Shown in pieces: positions 47,202 to 59,451 of a DNA stretch of 64,000 nucleotides. Below the pieces are notes generated by a model. It saw only the letters and a program-made list of their open reading frames with translations. It had not been told where the DNA came from and made no database searches. Every line of letters begins with the position of its first letter. The first letter of the stretch is position 1. Origin of the DNA: Diplonema papillatum (taxonomy: Eukaryota > Euglenozoa > Diplonemea > Diplonemida > Diplonemidae); the NCBI GenBank assembly GCA_030068145.1, contig JAPJBO010000062.1:310001-374000 (forward strand), given 5' to 3'. The position numbers and the translations under genes were made by a program.

Positions 47202-50200
47202 GAAGATTTCGTCAACGCCCAGTCTAGGTTGCACGTTCCGCCACGGTAATTGGTGGGCGATTGGCGGGGTGCATTACTTTTTCTTCCTCCCTCAAGGTTT
47301 TGACTCCTCGAACAGCTCTTCGCCCGCCGACCCATCTAAACGCACCCCCCTTCCAGGGCGAGAATTTGCTAAGCAACCCTGCCCGGAGCTTTTAATGCAG
47401 GGTGGTCGTTGTTACTTGAGGAGGCTGCCAGCTGCAAAAGATAGATCAAAGGAGGTAAATGTGCTTTAGCCCACACGAAACACAGGTGAATCCGTGTTTA
47501 CTACCGTTTAGCAACAAAAAAAAAGGCGGCCCTGCTGGTGGTACAGTGAGCCAACCAAGTGGGCCGAAATTGCAGCTTGATACCTTCCAAGAGCCTATCT
47601 AACTGCGTTTGTGGCGATGTCGTGCCTAGGTAGGCATCTTGGGCCGCACTGTACCTTAGGGTTGGCCTGGTCAGCTTGCGCAGTACTGGACTTGCGAAAT
47701 TTCGTATTTTGGGCCATTTTGCCTGTCCGAAAAAAACAGACCCTAAAAAAACACTCTGATTCTGCCCTGAAAAAAAGAAGGCGAAAATATATGATCGAGC
47801 GTTTTCGATCGTGAATGACTTAATCGAGCGCAATCGGCCTCAAAAAGCAGAAAGAGGGGCTGGGTGATATAGCTCAGGAGATGACAAGATCAAATCAAAG
47901 GGAAAATATCGTTGCGCTCCGTACTTGCACTGATTTTCGCCTAACCGCATTAGTTCCGGAAGTTTTTGAGGTTCTCTTCCTGTCACCATCGATCATGCGG
48001 GACAATCATCTTTTTTAGCGTTTATTGTGGTTTCGAGAGATTTTTGTTCAGCACAACCAGTCAATGAGCAGACTGCTTCTAAAATGTTTTCGTGCATTAA
48101 GCCGGTATTTTTCACGTTTCTCCGGTTGACTTAGGACGCGGGGGGGGGGTCTATGCTTTAGAGTAAGAGTTCGCTTGAGTTTTCGGGACTTTTATGTGGT
48201 GAACACATTAAGACCGGTGGAAATTTCTTTTCCACAGCGACACACGAGAAAACTATCTTGGTGTGGGATGACAATACTGGAAGTTCTTTTTTTTAAAGAT
48301 TGTTGCTGGATAGCTCGAAAGCTCGTGAAAACGAGTTTCGCACGGGCAAAAGACAAAGAAAAGGGTGGGGGGGAAGTCAACATGAGACGACCGCCAAAAG
48401 GGGAGGGGAATTGGACAGAAGATTTTTTTCTGCAAAGTACGTTGCTGTGTGCGACCCTTGTAACCAACCGGGATGCTAAACCCAGAGAAACGGTTTCGGT
48501 GTTGCTAAGGCTTCCCGGGTGTGTACTTGGGCCCCCATTTGGCTTGTTGCCAGGATCTTACTGTCCGAACCACCTCTTCCCCTTTCTGCCATCCTTCCAT
48601 ATGACCGACTCTCAGCTGCCTGTTCGGCGTGCGTTGTGTTACCGAGTGATCAACTGGGTTGACATTGAGATTACTTTTTTTTTTTTCCTTACCCGACGAG
48701 GCGGGATGGGGTGCTTTCACCAGAGTTATGGTCGTATCCAAAGCTACCCACCTCAAAGTGGACGGACCCTAACTTCACCCACCTCTGCGACGATTGCTAC
48801 GTCCTTATGACATCCGTCCTCAGTAAGGGCGGCCTTTTGCTTCTTTTCTTCCTAGCTGTCGCGTCCGACCCACCAATGGATGGGTTGTTCCTTCTTCTCC
48901 TCGGTCTTGGATGTTGCTTGGCCACCCTTTGTTATTGAAAAACTGTTTTCGTTGGGGCGGGGGGGGAGTCGTTGTTTTTGTGTTTCCGACGATCTTCGCT
49001 CGGCAGTTGCCCCCAGGTGACGGCGACTCTTTGCCTGGAGCTCGGAGGTGCAGCTCGCCAGCTACGATGCGTAACGAAGGTAGATAACGAGGTTAAAGAC
49101 GTGCCGTCCTTTCTGCGTTTCTGACGATCCTCTGTTTGCTTGTGACGTTCGGCAATAGCCGCGGTTCCCCTGCGCCTCGAGCATACGGGGGTGTTGGAAG
49201 GAACCATCCTGCCTCTCTTCCTTCGACGCCTACCGGAGACTGCCGCGCGCGTGAAACGGAAACGATTCGGAGGTGCAGCTGCTCATCTCTACGCAGGAAT
49301 GTGATCTCTGCAGCGTGTATGTGCGGTGTGCGTGTGTATGCGTTGGATGAAAAAGGGCCGATCTCGACAGCCGAAGCGATTGATGGAGTCGATGGGCTCC
49401 TGAGAGACTCCCGTGCTCGACCGACGGTGAGACTGATTCCAGTTGACGAGAGTGGCTGAGAGTCACTTTGCTTCGACTGCAAGTGGCTCCCACCCGCCCT
49501 GCAAACAAATCCAAGCTCGGACCTCTTTTTGTGTACACAGAAAGACTTTTGGGTGTAAACAAAGGTGCCAACAACAGACTGATGCTGCCTCCCAGCTTTT
49601 GTTGACAAAATATGGCAGCCCATTTCACTGCTTTTTGCCGCGAAAGAGATGAGGGGGCCTGGCGCACGGCCGAAAGTGCTCTAAGCACCATGGATTCAGT
49701 CGAAGCACCAGGCTCGCACACGTTTTTTCTCTCCGCGACCCAAAGAAGACAGACGCTTCGCTTTGTTTGTTCGTGCGTTCCGGTTTGGCCGATTTCCCTT
49801 CGGCTGGAGCTGCGTCGAATTGCCTGGCGCTGCTCTGTCACGGTGCACCAACGCATTGTTTGAATCGAAAATGTGGCGGTGCAAGGATCATTTAACCCGA
49901 TCGATGCTCTGTTTGAAAATTCTGGGTCCGAGAACGAGCATCTCATATCTTCTGGAGTTGAATCGCAGTGTTCAAGAGCCCCGCGCTCCGCAGGACCAAC
50001 GATGCATCGCGGGAGTGCACCACACAGCATAAGTAGTACTGCATGCAAGTGACGACGTTATCAAGTAACACCAGCCTTGACCCATGCAAGCCTACCCCTT
50101 GTGGTACCTGCATTTCAAGTTCACACTACTGCATGCACGTGCTGTATGCGTTGTTTCACCTGCACCTACGGAGTACCACACTGCCTGCCGCCGGCGATCT

Positions 50201-50332
50201 ATCAAGTGTGGATATGGACCGGCTTTCGCGGTGTCACCAAACGAGGGACCCCCCATGCGGACGGGTAGCAAACGGATCCGGAGATCGTGACTACACGAGA
50301 GGGCGCTAACGTCTCCGCCCCCTCCCCCAGGC
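47202..50332. other. spacer downstream of the phosphodiesterase gene
   Basis: AT-rich with many homopolymers. A repeat II core is at 48163-48190 ('gagtaagagttcgcttgagt'). Frames at 49230-50048 and elsewhere show no domains. No gene supported. Confidence 0.45.
48163..48190 (-). repeat. intron-associated repeat II, short diverged copy
   Basis: Only the 'tagagtaagagttcgcttga' core is recognisable. It follows a G9 run at about 48141. Confidence 0.5.
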
Positions 50333-53300
50333 TCAGTAGTCTTCGTGCTCCTGCCAGAAGTACTTGTTCTGCTCGATGAGTTCGGTCGCGTGCTGCATCT
50401 TCGGGAGGAACTCGCCCTGTGGGAACGTTTAATCGTGAAGTCTACGGTGAGTGCTTTGATTCGCAGGGCAAAACGTCGACACGGTCCAGGTGCAGTTCAA
50501 AACGAAACAAGCGTGACGATCGAGTAATAAACAACCCTAGGTACACCGCGTAGCAGTACTGCACAGTGCATGTACCACCCCGTTATTGGGTCCAATACTG
50601 GCATACGAGGATGGATATCCAGACGGGCGCTACGGTGCCCTCGGTAGGGCCACCTGGGACCACATGCTACGTAGTGGAGTGCACCACTGCGTGATTGGGA
50701 TGTTGATGCTGCTACACAGATGTAGAGTATATATACGTAGCCCTATGTGCACCAGCAGGGAGGTCGAAAAGGGCGTGTTGCATACCATGCATTCGAACAG
50801 AGGAACCACGATGTAGTTCATGAAGGCGGTCTGTCCTTTTGAGATGACAGTGGTGTAACGGTCCATGAACGGCGAAACTGCAAGACCCATGAGACGCTCT
50901 CGGTCGCCTTGCATGTAGAACTCGTCGACGATTTGGTGGCACCAGCCGTGGTAGAGCTTCTGAGGGCGGCCGCAGTTGCTGATGTCAGCCATCTTCACTG
51001 CCATGGTGAGGGCGAGCTTCACGTCGTCCCTTGGGTTGCCTTCCAGCTTCTTCTTAAAACGGCTGAGGATCTGCGCGTGGAGACCCATGTCGGTGCCGAG
51101 CACCAACTCAACGATCATTTCGCGGAGTTCGTTCTTCTTTGCGGGATCGAAGCCAGCCAAGATCTGTGGTCGTAGGGCGTGTTTCAAGATTTATATTGTT
51201 TGTGCGCACTTCCTTCGAACCTGTTTTGTTCATCCAACGGGAGTGAAGATAGTACGCTGCCATCGATCTGTTTGTGTTCTTGGCAAATTCTTCTTGCATT
51301 TGTTAGACACAGAAGTCGTTGGACTTTTCTCCTGCAATGTGCTACAACAATTGTGAACACAAGACGAGGGCTTACGCTACCAATACATCAAAATTCACAT
51401 GTACCTGTGGATCCACACGTGGGGGAACAAAATCCAAACAGAATTAATGTGTGGAAATCCACACGTTCCACAAACGGAACAAATGACATACGTTGAAACG
51501 GTCCAACCGCATGAGCTCGAAAACGCTGCTGGCGTGGATGTTTTCGTTGACCGACCGGTCATTCCACAGGATGGCGAGGTAGTTTTGCGTCTTCACGTGG
51601 AACGCGTTGTTGATGCCGGGGTGGTTGTAATCGTGGACGCACGCCGCGAACAGCGTGCAGAACACATTCTCGTCGCTTGCTTTGCACTGTGAGTATGATT
51701 CGAGTTGGATTTTTCACACGCTACAGCAATTGTCATTTTCCTCAAACACGCGGCTTAATCAGGTAGGTCCCCAGGGCTGGCAGGTGCCCAGATCTCAACC
51801 CCGGGGATCTTCAGCAGCCCCGCGGACCGAGGCTCTCCGAGACTGGGAACGGGAGCCAGCCACTGGCTGCTTGCAAGTTTTTAGAGTGCAAGTTCACGTA
51901 CAGATCCGGGGGGTTATAGTCTCCGGGTGTCGAAAATGGTGCCTTTGAGGTACAGTGGTGTGCGTATCGTATCTGCGGTAGTAGCAGTGCCTTGTGCGTG
52001 TGTATTTGTTTTTAGAGTTAAAATTCGCTTGAAATTCCGGGGGTTTAGGGTCCGTGTGACCGTTCGTGAAAGGGTTCTCCCAGAGCAAGAAAGGCTATAT
52101 GGTTACGGGTTGTATATTAGGTGCACGCTTTCGTATGGGTTATAGCCGTATCCGGGACTGTTTGTGACAGACACCATGGGTTATGGCTAGCCATATCCGG
52201 GGCTGTTTGTGACCGACACCATGGGTTATGGCTAGCCATATCCGGGGCTGTTTGTGATCGACACCAAGTACATTTTCCTTCGTGGAGTGTAGTCTTGGGC
52301 CCCCCACGTTCTTGTTTTTCTTCGTAGAAACCCTTTGGGCAACCCAGACTGGTCGCGGCAGATCCGAAGAACCAGCGAGCCTAGATTGCGCTGATGAAAG
52401 CCATTGGTCGGTACTACCCGCTTGCTTTATAGAATGCAAAGTCGCTTTTGTCAGGGTTAAAGTTTTTCGTCGCTTCCCCACTCCCCACTCCTTCGACGAT
52501 TTGACCGTGAGCGCCTTTTAGAAAACGTTTCGTTGACCGCACTACCCTGAGCCCAAATCCTGGACGTGGTTTCAGGGTGGCAAATTTGCAAATGATGGTC
52601 ATGATCAGAAGGCCCTTCTTGGGCGGTTCAGTTTCCTCACACACTGCATGTGGCTAGTAGTAGTAGTAGTAGTTGTCGTCTCATCCCCGCAGATGCGGGA
52701 GTAAAACGGAGCAGTGTTTGCATTCAAACGATTCAAGTGCGGTGGCAGCAGAAATTGTCAAGCCGTGACAGCATTCGGATAAGGTGTACCTTTCGCAAAG
52801 GTGGCATCTCAGTGTGGGGTACAGCGGATTATGGGCTGTCAGCGGAAAATGACAATTGATGCAGTGTTCTGCGCAGGCTTTGACATGGCACCGCGGCGCA
52901 CATTGCATGTGGCTAAAAAGAAAAAGGGTAAGGTGCCTTAGGGGACTAGTCCCAATGTGAAATGTGCCCTTAGGGGACTAGTCCCACTTGGAAATTGTTA
53001 CCTTGACTTTTGTCAGGGAAATGCTCTTAGCAGATTTTGAGCAAATTTTGGAAATTTTCATTTTTTCCAGATTTTTGCAGATTTTGGCCATTTTTGCCCA
53101 TCTTTGCCGATTTTTCCAGATTTTGGCCAATTTTTGCCGATTTTTCCACATTTTGGCCATTTTCGGCCATTTTTGCCGATTTTGGCCGATTTTTCCAGAT
53201 TTTGCCAAATTCTGGAAAAATCGGTAAAAATGGCCGAAAATGGCCAAAAAAATCTGCCAAAATGTGGAAAAATCGGCCAAAATGGCCAAAATCTGCCAAA

Positions 53301-56300
53301 ATCGGCCAAAATCCGAAAATTCCGAAAAATCTGAAAATTTCCGAAAATTTGCTAAAAATTTGCGAAGTACACTTCCCTGGCAAAAAGTCCAATGAAATTG
53401 TTTGCCCTTAGGGGACTAGTCCCGTAAGGGCACATTTTCATTGGGAAGTACTGGGAAATGCACTTAGCAACTTTTTTGCAAATTCTTACCAGGAATTGTA
53501 ATGCAAAATAGGGACTAGTCCCCTAAGGGCACATTTCACATTGGGACTAGTCCCCTAAGGCACTTTTCCCAAAAAAAAAAAGGGGCGAGCGGGAGGTCAG
53601 GCAACCCCCAGTCACAGGAACAAAGCGCGCAAAAGAGCCAGGGAGCAAGTCAGCCCTTGACAGGGGTAGCTCGGAGCGCAGCATCACCATCAGCGAATCA
53701 GATCAGCGGTAGCAAAAACAAACAAACAAACCCAGGAGCAGGAGCGGAGCAGGGAGAGATGGTTGACCTCACTCTCCCTGATGCTGTCGTGACTCGGCCT
53801 GACAAGCCCCCCTCCGGGGGAGTCACGGGGGATGGCCTCCTCAGCAGCAGTCTCTAAGGGCCCCCGGTTGTTTTAGTGGGTAGCGTTCGGCCACCATAGC
53901 TCCACGAACGTAGTCCCACACTCTCCGCTTAGTCCACGGGGGTCGTGCGTAAAGCATTTTTTCCGGTTTACAAAAAAAAAAAAAAAAAAGTCCCAATACC
54001 TTTTCGATGAGCTCTCCGCGTTTCAAGATGTAGTGACTCACGTGAAGCACGTCTGCGGCGTGCATGCTGTTGTGGTACGGGTTCGGGTGATAGCCGGCCT
54101 CTACCATCGACAACCAGTTGATTACCGTCTTCTCGCACATGTTGAATTTCCGCATGAAGCCGTACTGTGGGGTTGGTTGCGAAAGTATGAGACGTTTTCA
54201 CGGATGGGTTTTGTGTGGGGAAAATCTTAGTTTCGTGTTCAGGCGCTACTTGCCTCTAAGTGTTTGATGCTAGCATCAAGTCTTCTTCGCGGAATGCAGA
54301 GTCTTTTTTTCTTCTTTTTTTCTTTTTTTCCGTTTTCTGTTTTTTCTGTTCTTTCTTTCGTTGTCGACAATTTCTTTTTTCTCCTTTTACTTCCAATTTT
54401 GACTTTAATTTTCTTTACCATGGTATTTTTGGACTTTCTGGTGCCGTAGAGTAGTTCTTCTTTCTCTATGCCGCCCACGTCGATGTTCGTTTAGCAGCGG
54501 CTGCCGAATCGAAGTGTGGGGAAGGGGGGTCTGTCTAGCCTTCACAACACATGGCATCCAGCGCGATGCATCCAGCGCGATTGTTCGTGCTGGAGATACG
54601 CAAGGGCCGCCCTGTGCTTTTTTGCGACGGAGGCTAAACAAACGGGGGAACAAGACAACTACAGCAGCACGCTGCCAACTACTCACGTCGGGTCGTCTTT
54701 TTGTTGAGCGCTTACCGCCACCAAACCCAGATTTCCCTGTGTTTCGTGTGGGCTACAACAGAATTACCTGCTTTGAGTCGGATACTGTTGCGGTCGTGGG
54801 GAGTCATCGGCATGCTGATGAGTACCACGCTATTTTTCCTCCTTTGAGATCTCGCAACGGGCAGCCTCCTCAAGTATTTTCTACAAAGCAGGGGTTTTGT
54901 ATGTGCGTGGCAACCCGCAAGTTTCAAACGTAGACTATTGGTAGATGTACTTAATACTCTCCTCCTCGCGTCTCGCTGCTCTTGCTGCTGCGTAGAAAGG
55001 TCATGCAGAGATTCTCGTGTGTATGCCACGAACTTCTCTGTAAAATTGCGGTGTTTTTCTCGGGAGCGACGGGGTAAAAACCTATGTACAAGTGTTAGTT
55101 CTCGGCAATAGTCGGAATAGTATTAGTCTTCTAAGATCTTCGATCGTATACGACAAAAAACGGATCTGGCGCTCCCTTTGTTTGTGCGCACTTCCTTCAA
55201 ACCTGTTTTGTTCATCTAACGGGAGTGAGGATAGTACGCTGCCATCGATCTGTTTTTGTTCTTGACAAATTGCATTTGTTAGACACAAACAAACGAAGCG
55301 CACCTTGTAGAACAGTGCGTAGCACGTGATGAATAGGGATCCTCCGTTTGGCTGATTCGCGAGACCCTCGTGCGTGTAGGACCCGGACATGCACTTTTGG
55401 AGCGCGAAGACGTCGAAGTCCCACTCGTCAATGTTGTTGATGAGCGTCCAGATCTGCTGCCGCTTGTCGTCGCGGAGGGTCTCGGTCACTTGGGCGAACT
55501 CGGACGTGGTGTAGGGCCGGATCGCATTCGCGAAGAGGTGCGTGTCGGGGTCGTATTGCTCGCCTTCCACCCACGGGTCCCACTTCGACTTCACGATTTT
55601 GAACATCTCCTGGTCGATGTCCCGGCAGTCGGGCACCCGCGTCACCCCCACGGGCAGCGGCGCCGCCAGCGGGTTGCGCACGCAGGCGACGATGTCCTCG
55701 CCGGCGACCGACCCGCCGACTTCCCCGAGATCCGACTCCAACCGCACTACCTCCTGCCTCAACTTTCCCTCGCGCTCCTTGCAGAATTCGATGCAGTACC
55801 GGCAGACCCGCAGCTCGTCTTCAAGCTGAACGAGCGTCGGCTTGAGCTTCTGCGCGTGCTTCTGCGCCTCCTCGACCTCGGCGTCGACGTCTTTTTCCTT
55901 GCTGTACCCGCGCAGCCGGATGAACGACTGCGACGCTTTGAGCAGGAACGTGACGTGCGCGGCGGACCCTTTCTCCAAGGTCAGCTTCTTCCCGCCGAGG
56001 TCCAGCGCCAGGCGCCCGTCGTCGGTCGGCGCCAGGTTCGGCGCGGCCGCCATGTCTTCGGCGATGCCGTCGATGATGTCAGACGGGCTGCCGCCGAGAG
56101 CAGTCAGCTGCTCTTCGTCGTACCCGGAGAAATACACTTCCGCTTCGGTAGCCCCGCACAGGTAGATAGAGCTCGTGTCAGGGCTCGCCAACGCGATGAG
56201 CAACGCAGACCCGTCGGCCGTCTCCCCGACCAGCTTCGGGAGCTCGGCGAGAGTCTTCTGCAACGTGGACCGAGTGTGTCCCTGCTGCGAACTGGTCATG

Positions 56301-58180
56301 TCGTTCTGGCTCACCCAGTACCGCCGGTTTTCCTCCGCGCACGCGGCGACAGCCGCGAACTCGGGCAGAATCTGCTGCATCGTCTCCAGGAGGGGAGCCA
56401 CGGCTGTCTCGATGATCTGGACCTGCCCCTTCGGGAAGTCGATCGTGTGCCGGGTGCGGTCGGCCGTCCAGCACGAGTCCATGAACGCCGAGCAGGTGAA
56501 CCCCCGGGACACCTCCACGTCGCCCTGCACGTAAAACTCTTCGACCAGCTTCTCCAACCGCGTCGTGTGGATCTCCTTGTCCTTGGCCCAGATGCTGACG
56601 TCGGCGATCCTCAGCGCCATGGTCAGCGCGAGCCTCACATCGTCCTTCTTCGCCCAGTCGCTCGCGTTGATGCCCTGGCTGAGCTTCTCCTTGAAGTCGA
56701 CCAGTTTTTCGGCCATCGTCTGCATCTTCGCGTTCGCTTTCATGTACAGGATCTCGACGAGGGTGTCTCGCACGTCCTTCTTCAGCTCCGCCTCCAGCGG
56801 AGCCAGCAGGTTCAGGTGCTCGTTCTCAAGCAGCTCGAACGTCGCTGTCAACCTGTTCTGCTCCAAAACGAACAAATCGCTGTAAAAAGTCGACAAGAAT
56901 TCCTTGCCTTTGACCAAGCAGCTGTTGTCGAGCCCGCGGTGGTCGAGGTCGATGATGCCGGCCGCGATGAGCACAGCGAGGAGGTCTTCGGGGGAGAGGG
57001 TCACCTTGCCGTCCTCCTTCCCGGGGAACTTCCCGAAGCCGAGCGTCGAAATGATGCAGTGCGTGGTGATCATCACCTCGATCGCCCGGCTCGAGTTGTG
57101 GAACGCGTTTTCCCTGTACTGCTTCTCGACGGCGCACCAGAAGTTCTTGAATTGCCGGGGGTTCAAGCTGAAGTGATCGACCAGGTTGTAGTGCTGGAAG
57201 AGCGTCCACGCCACGTGGACCAACTTCGTCCCGTAGAGGGGTTTCGCGTCGTAGTTCCACCTGTCCCAGCCGTCCATCGGCAGCATCTCGGGGTCGACGG
57301 CGTCGGTCGGTTCCGGGGCCGCGTACAGCTTGTCGAGAGAGGTCAGGCCGCCTTCCTGGATTTGCGACAGCTGGCGGGTCATCTGCGTGATTTTGCTCTC
57401 CATCTTCTCGACGCGGCCGCGGGCAGCGCGCGCCTCGCGCTCAAACGGGGCGAGCGTCGCCTGCAGCGAGCGGAGCGAAATGTCGAAGGTCAGCGCGGCG
57501 GCCTCGGCGGCGGTGAACGAGGCTTCCTTCTTCAGGAGCTTCGCCTTGACTTCCGGCTCGAGGTCGACGAGCTTAGCGGTCTTCGCTTGGTGGCACTTCA
57601 CGAACGGCTGCGCGAAGTAGCGGAACGTGTGCGACCAGTCCGAGCCCTGCTTTTGGAGTTCAACGGCGAGCGTGGTTGACGCAGAGCTCTTCGACCGGAG
57701 GGAGATTTCGACTTTCGAGCCGTCCTTCGAGACCTTGACGTCTCCGGTTTTCCCCATCGAGGAGGCGAGGGCTCTCCAGAACGCAGCGGGCGTCAGCTTC
57801 TCGATCTTCTTCGACTTCTGCTGCTGCGCGATCATTGCGTCGGTCCACTGGACCGCGTGGACGACGCCGTTTTCATCGCGGGTTGCGATCGTCAGCCCCG
57901 TCAGCGGCGCCGCGAGGTCGCCGAACATCGAGAACAGAAACAGCCGGCCGCCTTCCGCCTTGACCTCCTTCTGCAGCGGGTACCGAAAGTGCTTCTCCCG
58001 CCCCGACGCCGCGTCTGCCGCCACATCCGAGCCGTCCTGCCGATTGTCGGCGAGCGCGCCGTCCTCCTTCTTGTTCCCAACGCCGGCGGCCGCGTCAGCC
58101 TCCAAGCCCTCGTCTCTTCCTGACTTCTTCGGGGACGCCTTGTCAGTCTGCGGCTTCTGCGTGCTGCCCCCACATCCCAT
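50333..58180 (-). CDS. class I cyclic-nucleotide phosphodiesterase, tandem catalytic domains
   Basis: Five exons: 55304-58180, 54000-54164, 51492-51686, 50786-51163 and 50333-50416; all junctions are phase 0 with GT/AG, 1,232 residues. The start MGCGGS carries an N-myristoylation glycine and a palmitoylatable Cys, implying membrane attachment. Order: beta-rich domain (about 65-195), coiled coil (205-275), catalytic-like domain 1 (about 300-620), a second beta-rich domain (about 640-760), coiled coil (760-820), catalytic domain 2 (about 850-1232). Domain 2 is intact: HNSMHA (990-995), HDYNHPGINN (1032-1041), ADIS (1138-1141) and the nucleotide-clamp Gln1190. Domain 1 has HNSSRA (361-366) and IIDLDH (409-414), losing two metal-binding His, so it is probably inactive and regulatory. 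It would hydrolyse cAMP and/or cGMP; specificity is not readable. Confidence 0.92.
50417..50785 (-). other. phosphodiesterase intron 4
   Basis: Donor gtatgcaac, acceptor gttcccacag. No repeat recognised beyond short dyads. Confidence 0.8.
51195..51310 (-). repeat. intron-associated repeat I, intron 3 copy
   Basis: Minus strand begins 'tgtgtctaacaaatgcaaga' and continues 'cagatcgatggcagcgtact' to 'gaaggaagtgcgcacaaaca'. About 90% identical by eye to 55182-55298. Confidence 0.85.
51385..51475. repeat. dispersed repeat C, copy 2
   Basis: Same sequence and orientation as 3440-3530, including 'aaatccacacgttccaca'. Confidence 0.75.
51884..51928 (-). repeat. intron-associated repeat II, diverged copy
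   Basis: Plus strand 'ttagagtgcaagttcacgta', then 'ccggggggttatagtctccg'. About 125 bp from the closer match at 52009. Confidence 0.6.
52009..52110 (-). repeat. intron-associated repeat II, closest match to the Alba copy
   Basis: Plus strand 'ttagagttaaaattcgcttg', then 'ccgggggtttagggtccgtg' and 'gttctcccagagcaagaaag'. Collinear with 6318-6410 over its whole length and in sense orientation in its host intron. Confidence 0.85.
52138..52266. repeat. 43-bp tandem repeat, three copies
   Basis: Unit contains 'ggttatggctagccatatcc' and 'ctgtttgtgaccgacaccat'. The first copy is the most diverged. Confidence 0.9.
52933..53563. mobile_element. foldback element with perfect 53-bp terminal inverted repeats
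   Basis: 52933-52985 and 53511-53563 are exact reverse complements. Each contains two copies of the palindrome 'ggggactagtccc'. Inside, 53040-53215 and 53216-53370 form a second, imperfect inverted repeat of 'gccaaaatggcc'-type sequence, so the whole 631 bp can fold into one hairpin. No open frame of interest and no clear target duplication. All six apparent frames are Phe/Pro/Lys repeats. Confidence 0.9.
54165..55303 (-). other. phosphodiesterase intron 1
   Basis: Donor gtgcgcttc, acceptor accccacag. Repeat I (55182-55298) begins about 5 nt inside the donor. A long T/C-rich tract lies at 54300-54420. Confidence 0.85.
55182..55298 (-). repeat. intron-associated repeat I, intron 1 copy
   Basis: 117 bp. 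Minus strand starts 'tttgtttgtgtctaacaaat' and ends 'aagtgcgcacaaacaaa'. The ends are inverted repeats of TTTGTTTGTG, as in a small MITE. Other copies: 51195-51310 and 18532-18768, with a partial one near 2694. Confidence 0.88.
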
Positions 58181-59318
58181 TTTTTGAAGTGACGACTTGG
58201 TTGGCCGTGTGTAAAACCATCCTGTTTTGCCCCCGTTTTGCAGAATGAGCAACAAGGGATAAGACTCACCCTCGGCGCTCACCTTCTTAGTTCTGTCGGC
58301 CTAAGGGTTTTCGCCTGGGGGACCTCGTGCGAATAACGGCACGGCCCGATGCGGAGAATGCCGATCTCCCCTGCTATTTTCTACGTGCGCGCGCGAAGAA
58401 ATCTGCAGCGTTGCGAGGATAGGTGGCTGCTTCAGCCGGCTGTGGACATGGCCACTCGGCGGCGGGTATATAACGCACTCTCGATAGTGGGTCGGTTTCG
58501 GAATGATGGCAGGTGGTTTCCTGCCGTCCCGAGACAAAGACACGTCCCTGATTCGTTTTCCGAACGACAGTCCCGCGAACCGCGCGTGCAGGCATGCTCG
58601 AAAAAGGGACGAAACAAAAGGAATACTTTTCTCTTGGGAAACGAGAGGGTTTGTTGCCTCAGCGATTGCACGAGGGCAGACGGCCTCCAGCACCGCGGAT
58701 GACCGCGGGAGCGAGAGTGGCGGAGGGGTCTGGGGTACAGAGCGGCTAGCAGGGGTGTTGTGTGAGTGCGTGAGTGAGTGTTGTGATACAGTTTCGTGTA
58801 CTGCTCACCCGCAACATCTCGCTGCGGGTGGCTGAAACGGAGCTGCCTTGCGTTCTGGTCATGTTTTTTGACGACAGAACGAAAGCAAGCGCCCCGATAC
58901 ATGCTAAGTATACGAAGCGAGCCACTTCACCGATCTCTACTGGCGGAATAATCGCGCGTATAAATGTACATAACCCGTGCTCGTTTCAAAAGCCACGAGG
59001 CAGCAGAAAAGCTCTCGTGTGGAGAGCAACTGCCGGGACCACGTGTCAGACTGCGGGGCGTCAAGAGGTGAAGCGTTGCGTCCCATAAACCTGAAAATGC
59101 GATGAAGTGCGCGTGGCAACGTCGCGAAGGCGGACGGTTGCTGCTTCAACTGACCGCCCCTTGTGGCTCCTTGCGCCCAGCAGTGGTCGCTTTGCGCTTG
59201 TTTCCCGACCGAGACAGACACAAGCCGGAAGTGAGACGGTCAACCCCGTATCTCCTTGAACCCTTGAACCGTATCGGCAGGCCTGCTGATACAGCGCGGG
59301 AAAAAAAAACGCGAGGCG

Positions 59319-59440
59319 GCCGCGCGAAGACGATGATTCGAATGCGTGCAAGCGCCTGAAGCACGACACGGTACGATCGAAGAGGTGGTCACCTGTTGAC
59401 TAATGCAGGCCATCACTACAGATATTCCGGGGTCCCGGCC
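59319..59440 (+). repeat. dispersed repeat D, copy 2
   Basis: Matches the reverse complement of 10936-11060. The plus-strand frame reads REDDDSNACKRLKHDTV, parallel to the 11060-10982 minus-strand frame. Confidence 0.7.
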
Positions 59441-59451
59441 GCCAGCCTGGC

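Larger units (their letters stand above)
51164..51491 (-). other. phosphodiesterase intron 3
   Basis: Donor gtatgtcat, acceptor cgaccacag. It is almost entirely repetitive: repeat C (51385-51475) and repeat I (51195-51310), the latter ending about 30 nt from the acceptor. Confidence 0.85.
51687..53999 (-). other. phosphodiesterase intron 2
   Basis: Donor gtattggg, acceptor catactcacag. 2.3 kb, holding two repeat II copies, a 43-bp tandem repeat, a perfect-TIR foldback element, and a GC-rich stretch (53600-53870) with a short open frame of no known type. Confidence 0.85.

Noticed and set aside
53657-53857. Short plus-strand frame in PDE intron 2 (MTGVARSAASPSANQ)
   Set aside because: 66 codons, inside an intron, antisense to the host gene, no family match.
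55370-57679. Plus-strand frame of 769 codons
   Set aside because: Exact antisense shadow of phosphodiesterase exon 1; Leu/Arg/Val-rich with no motif.
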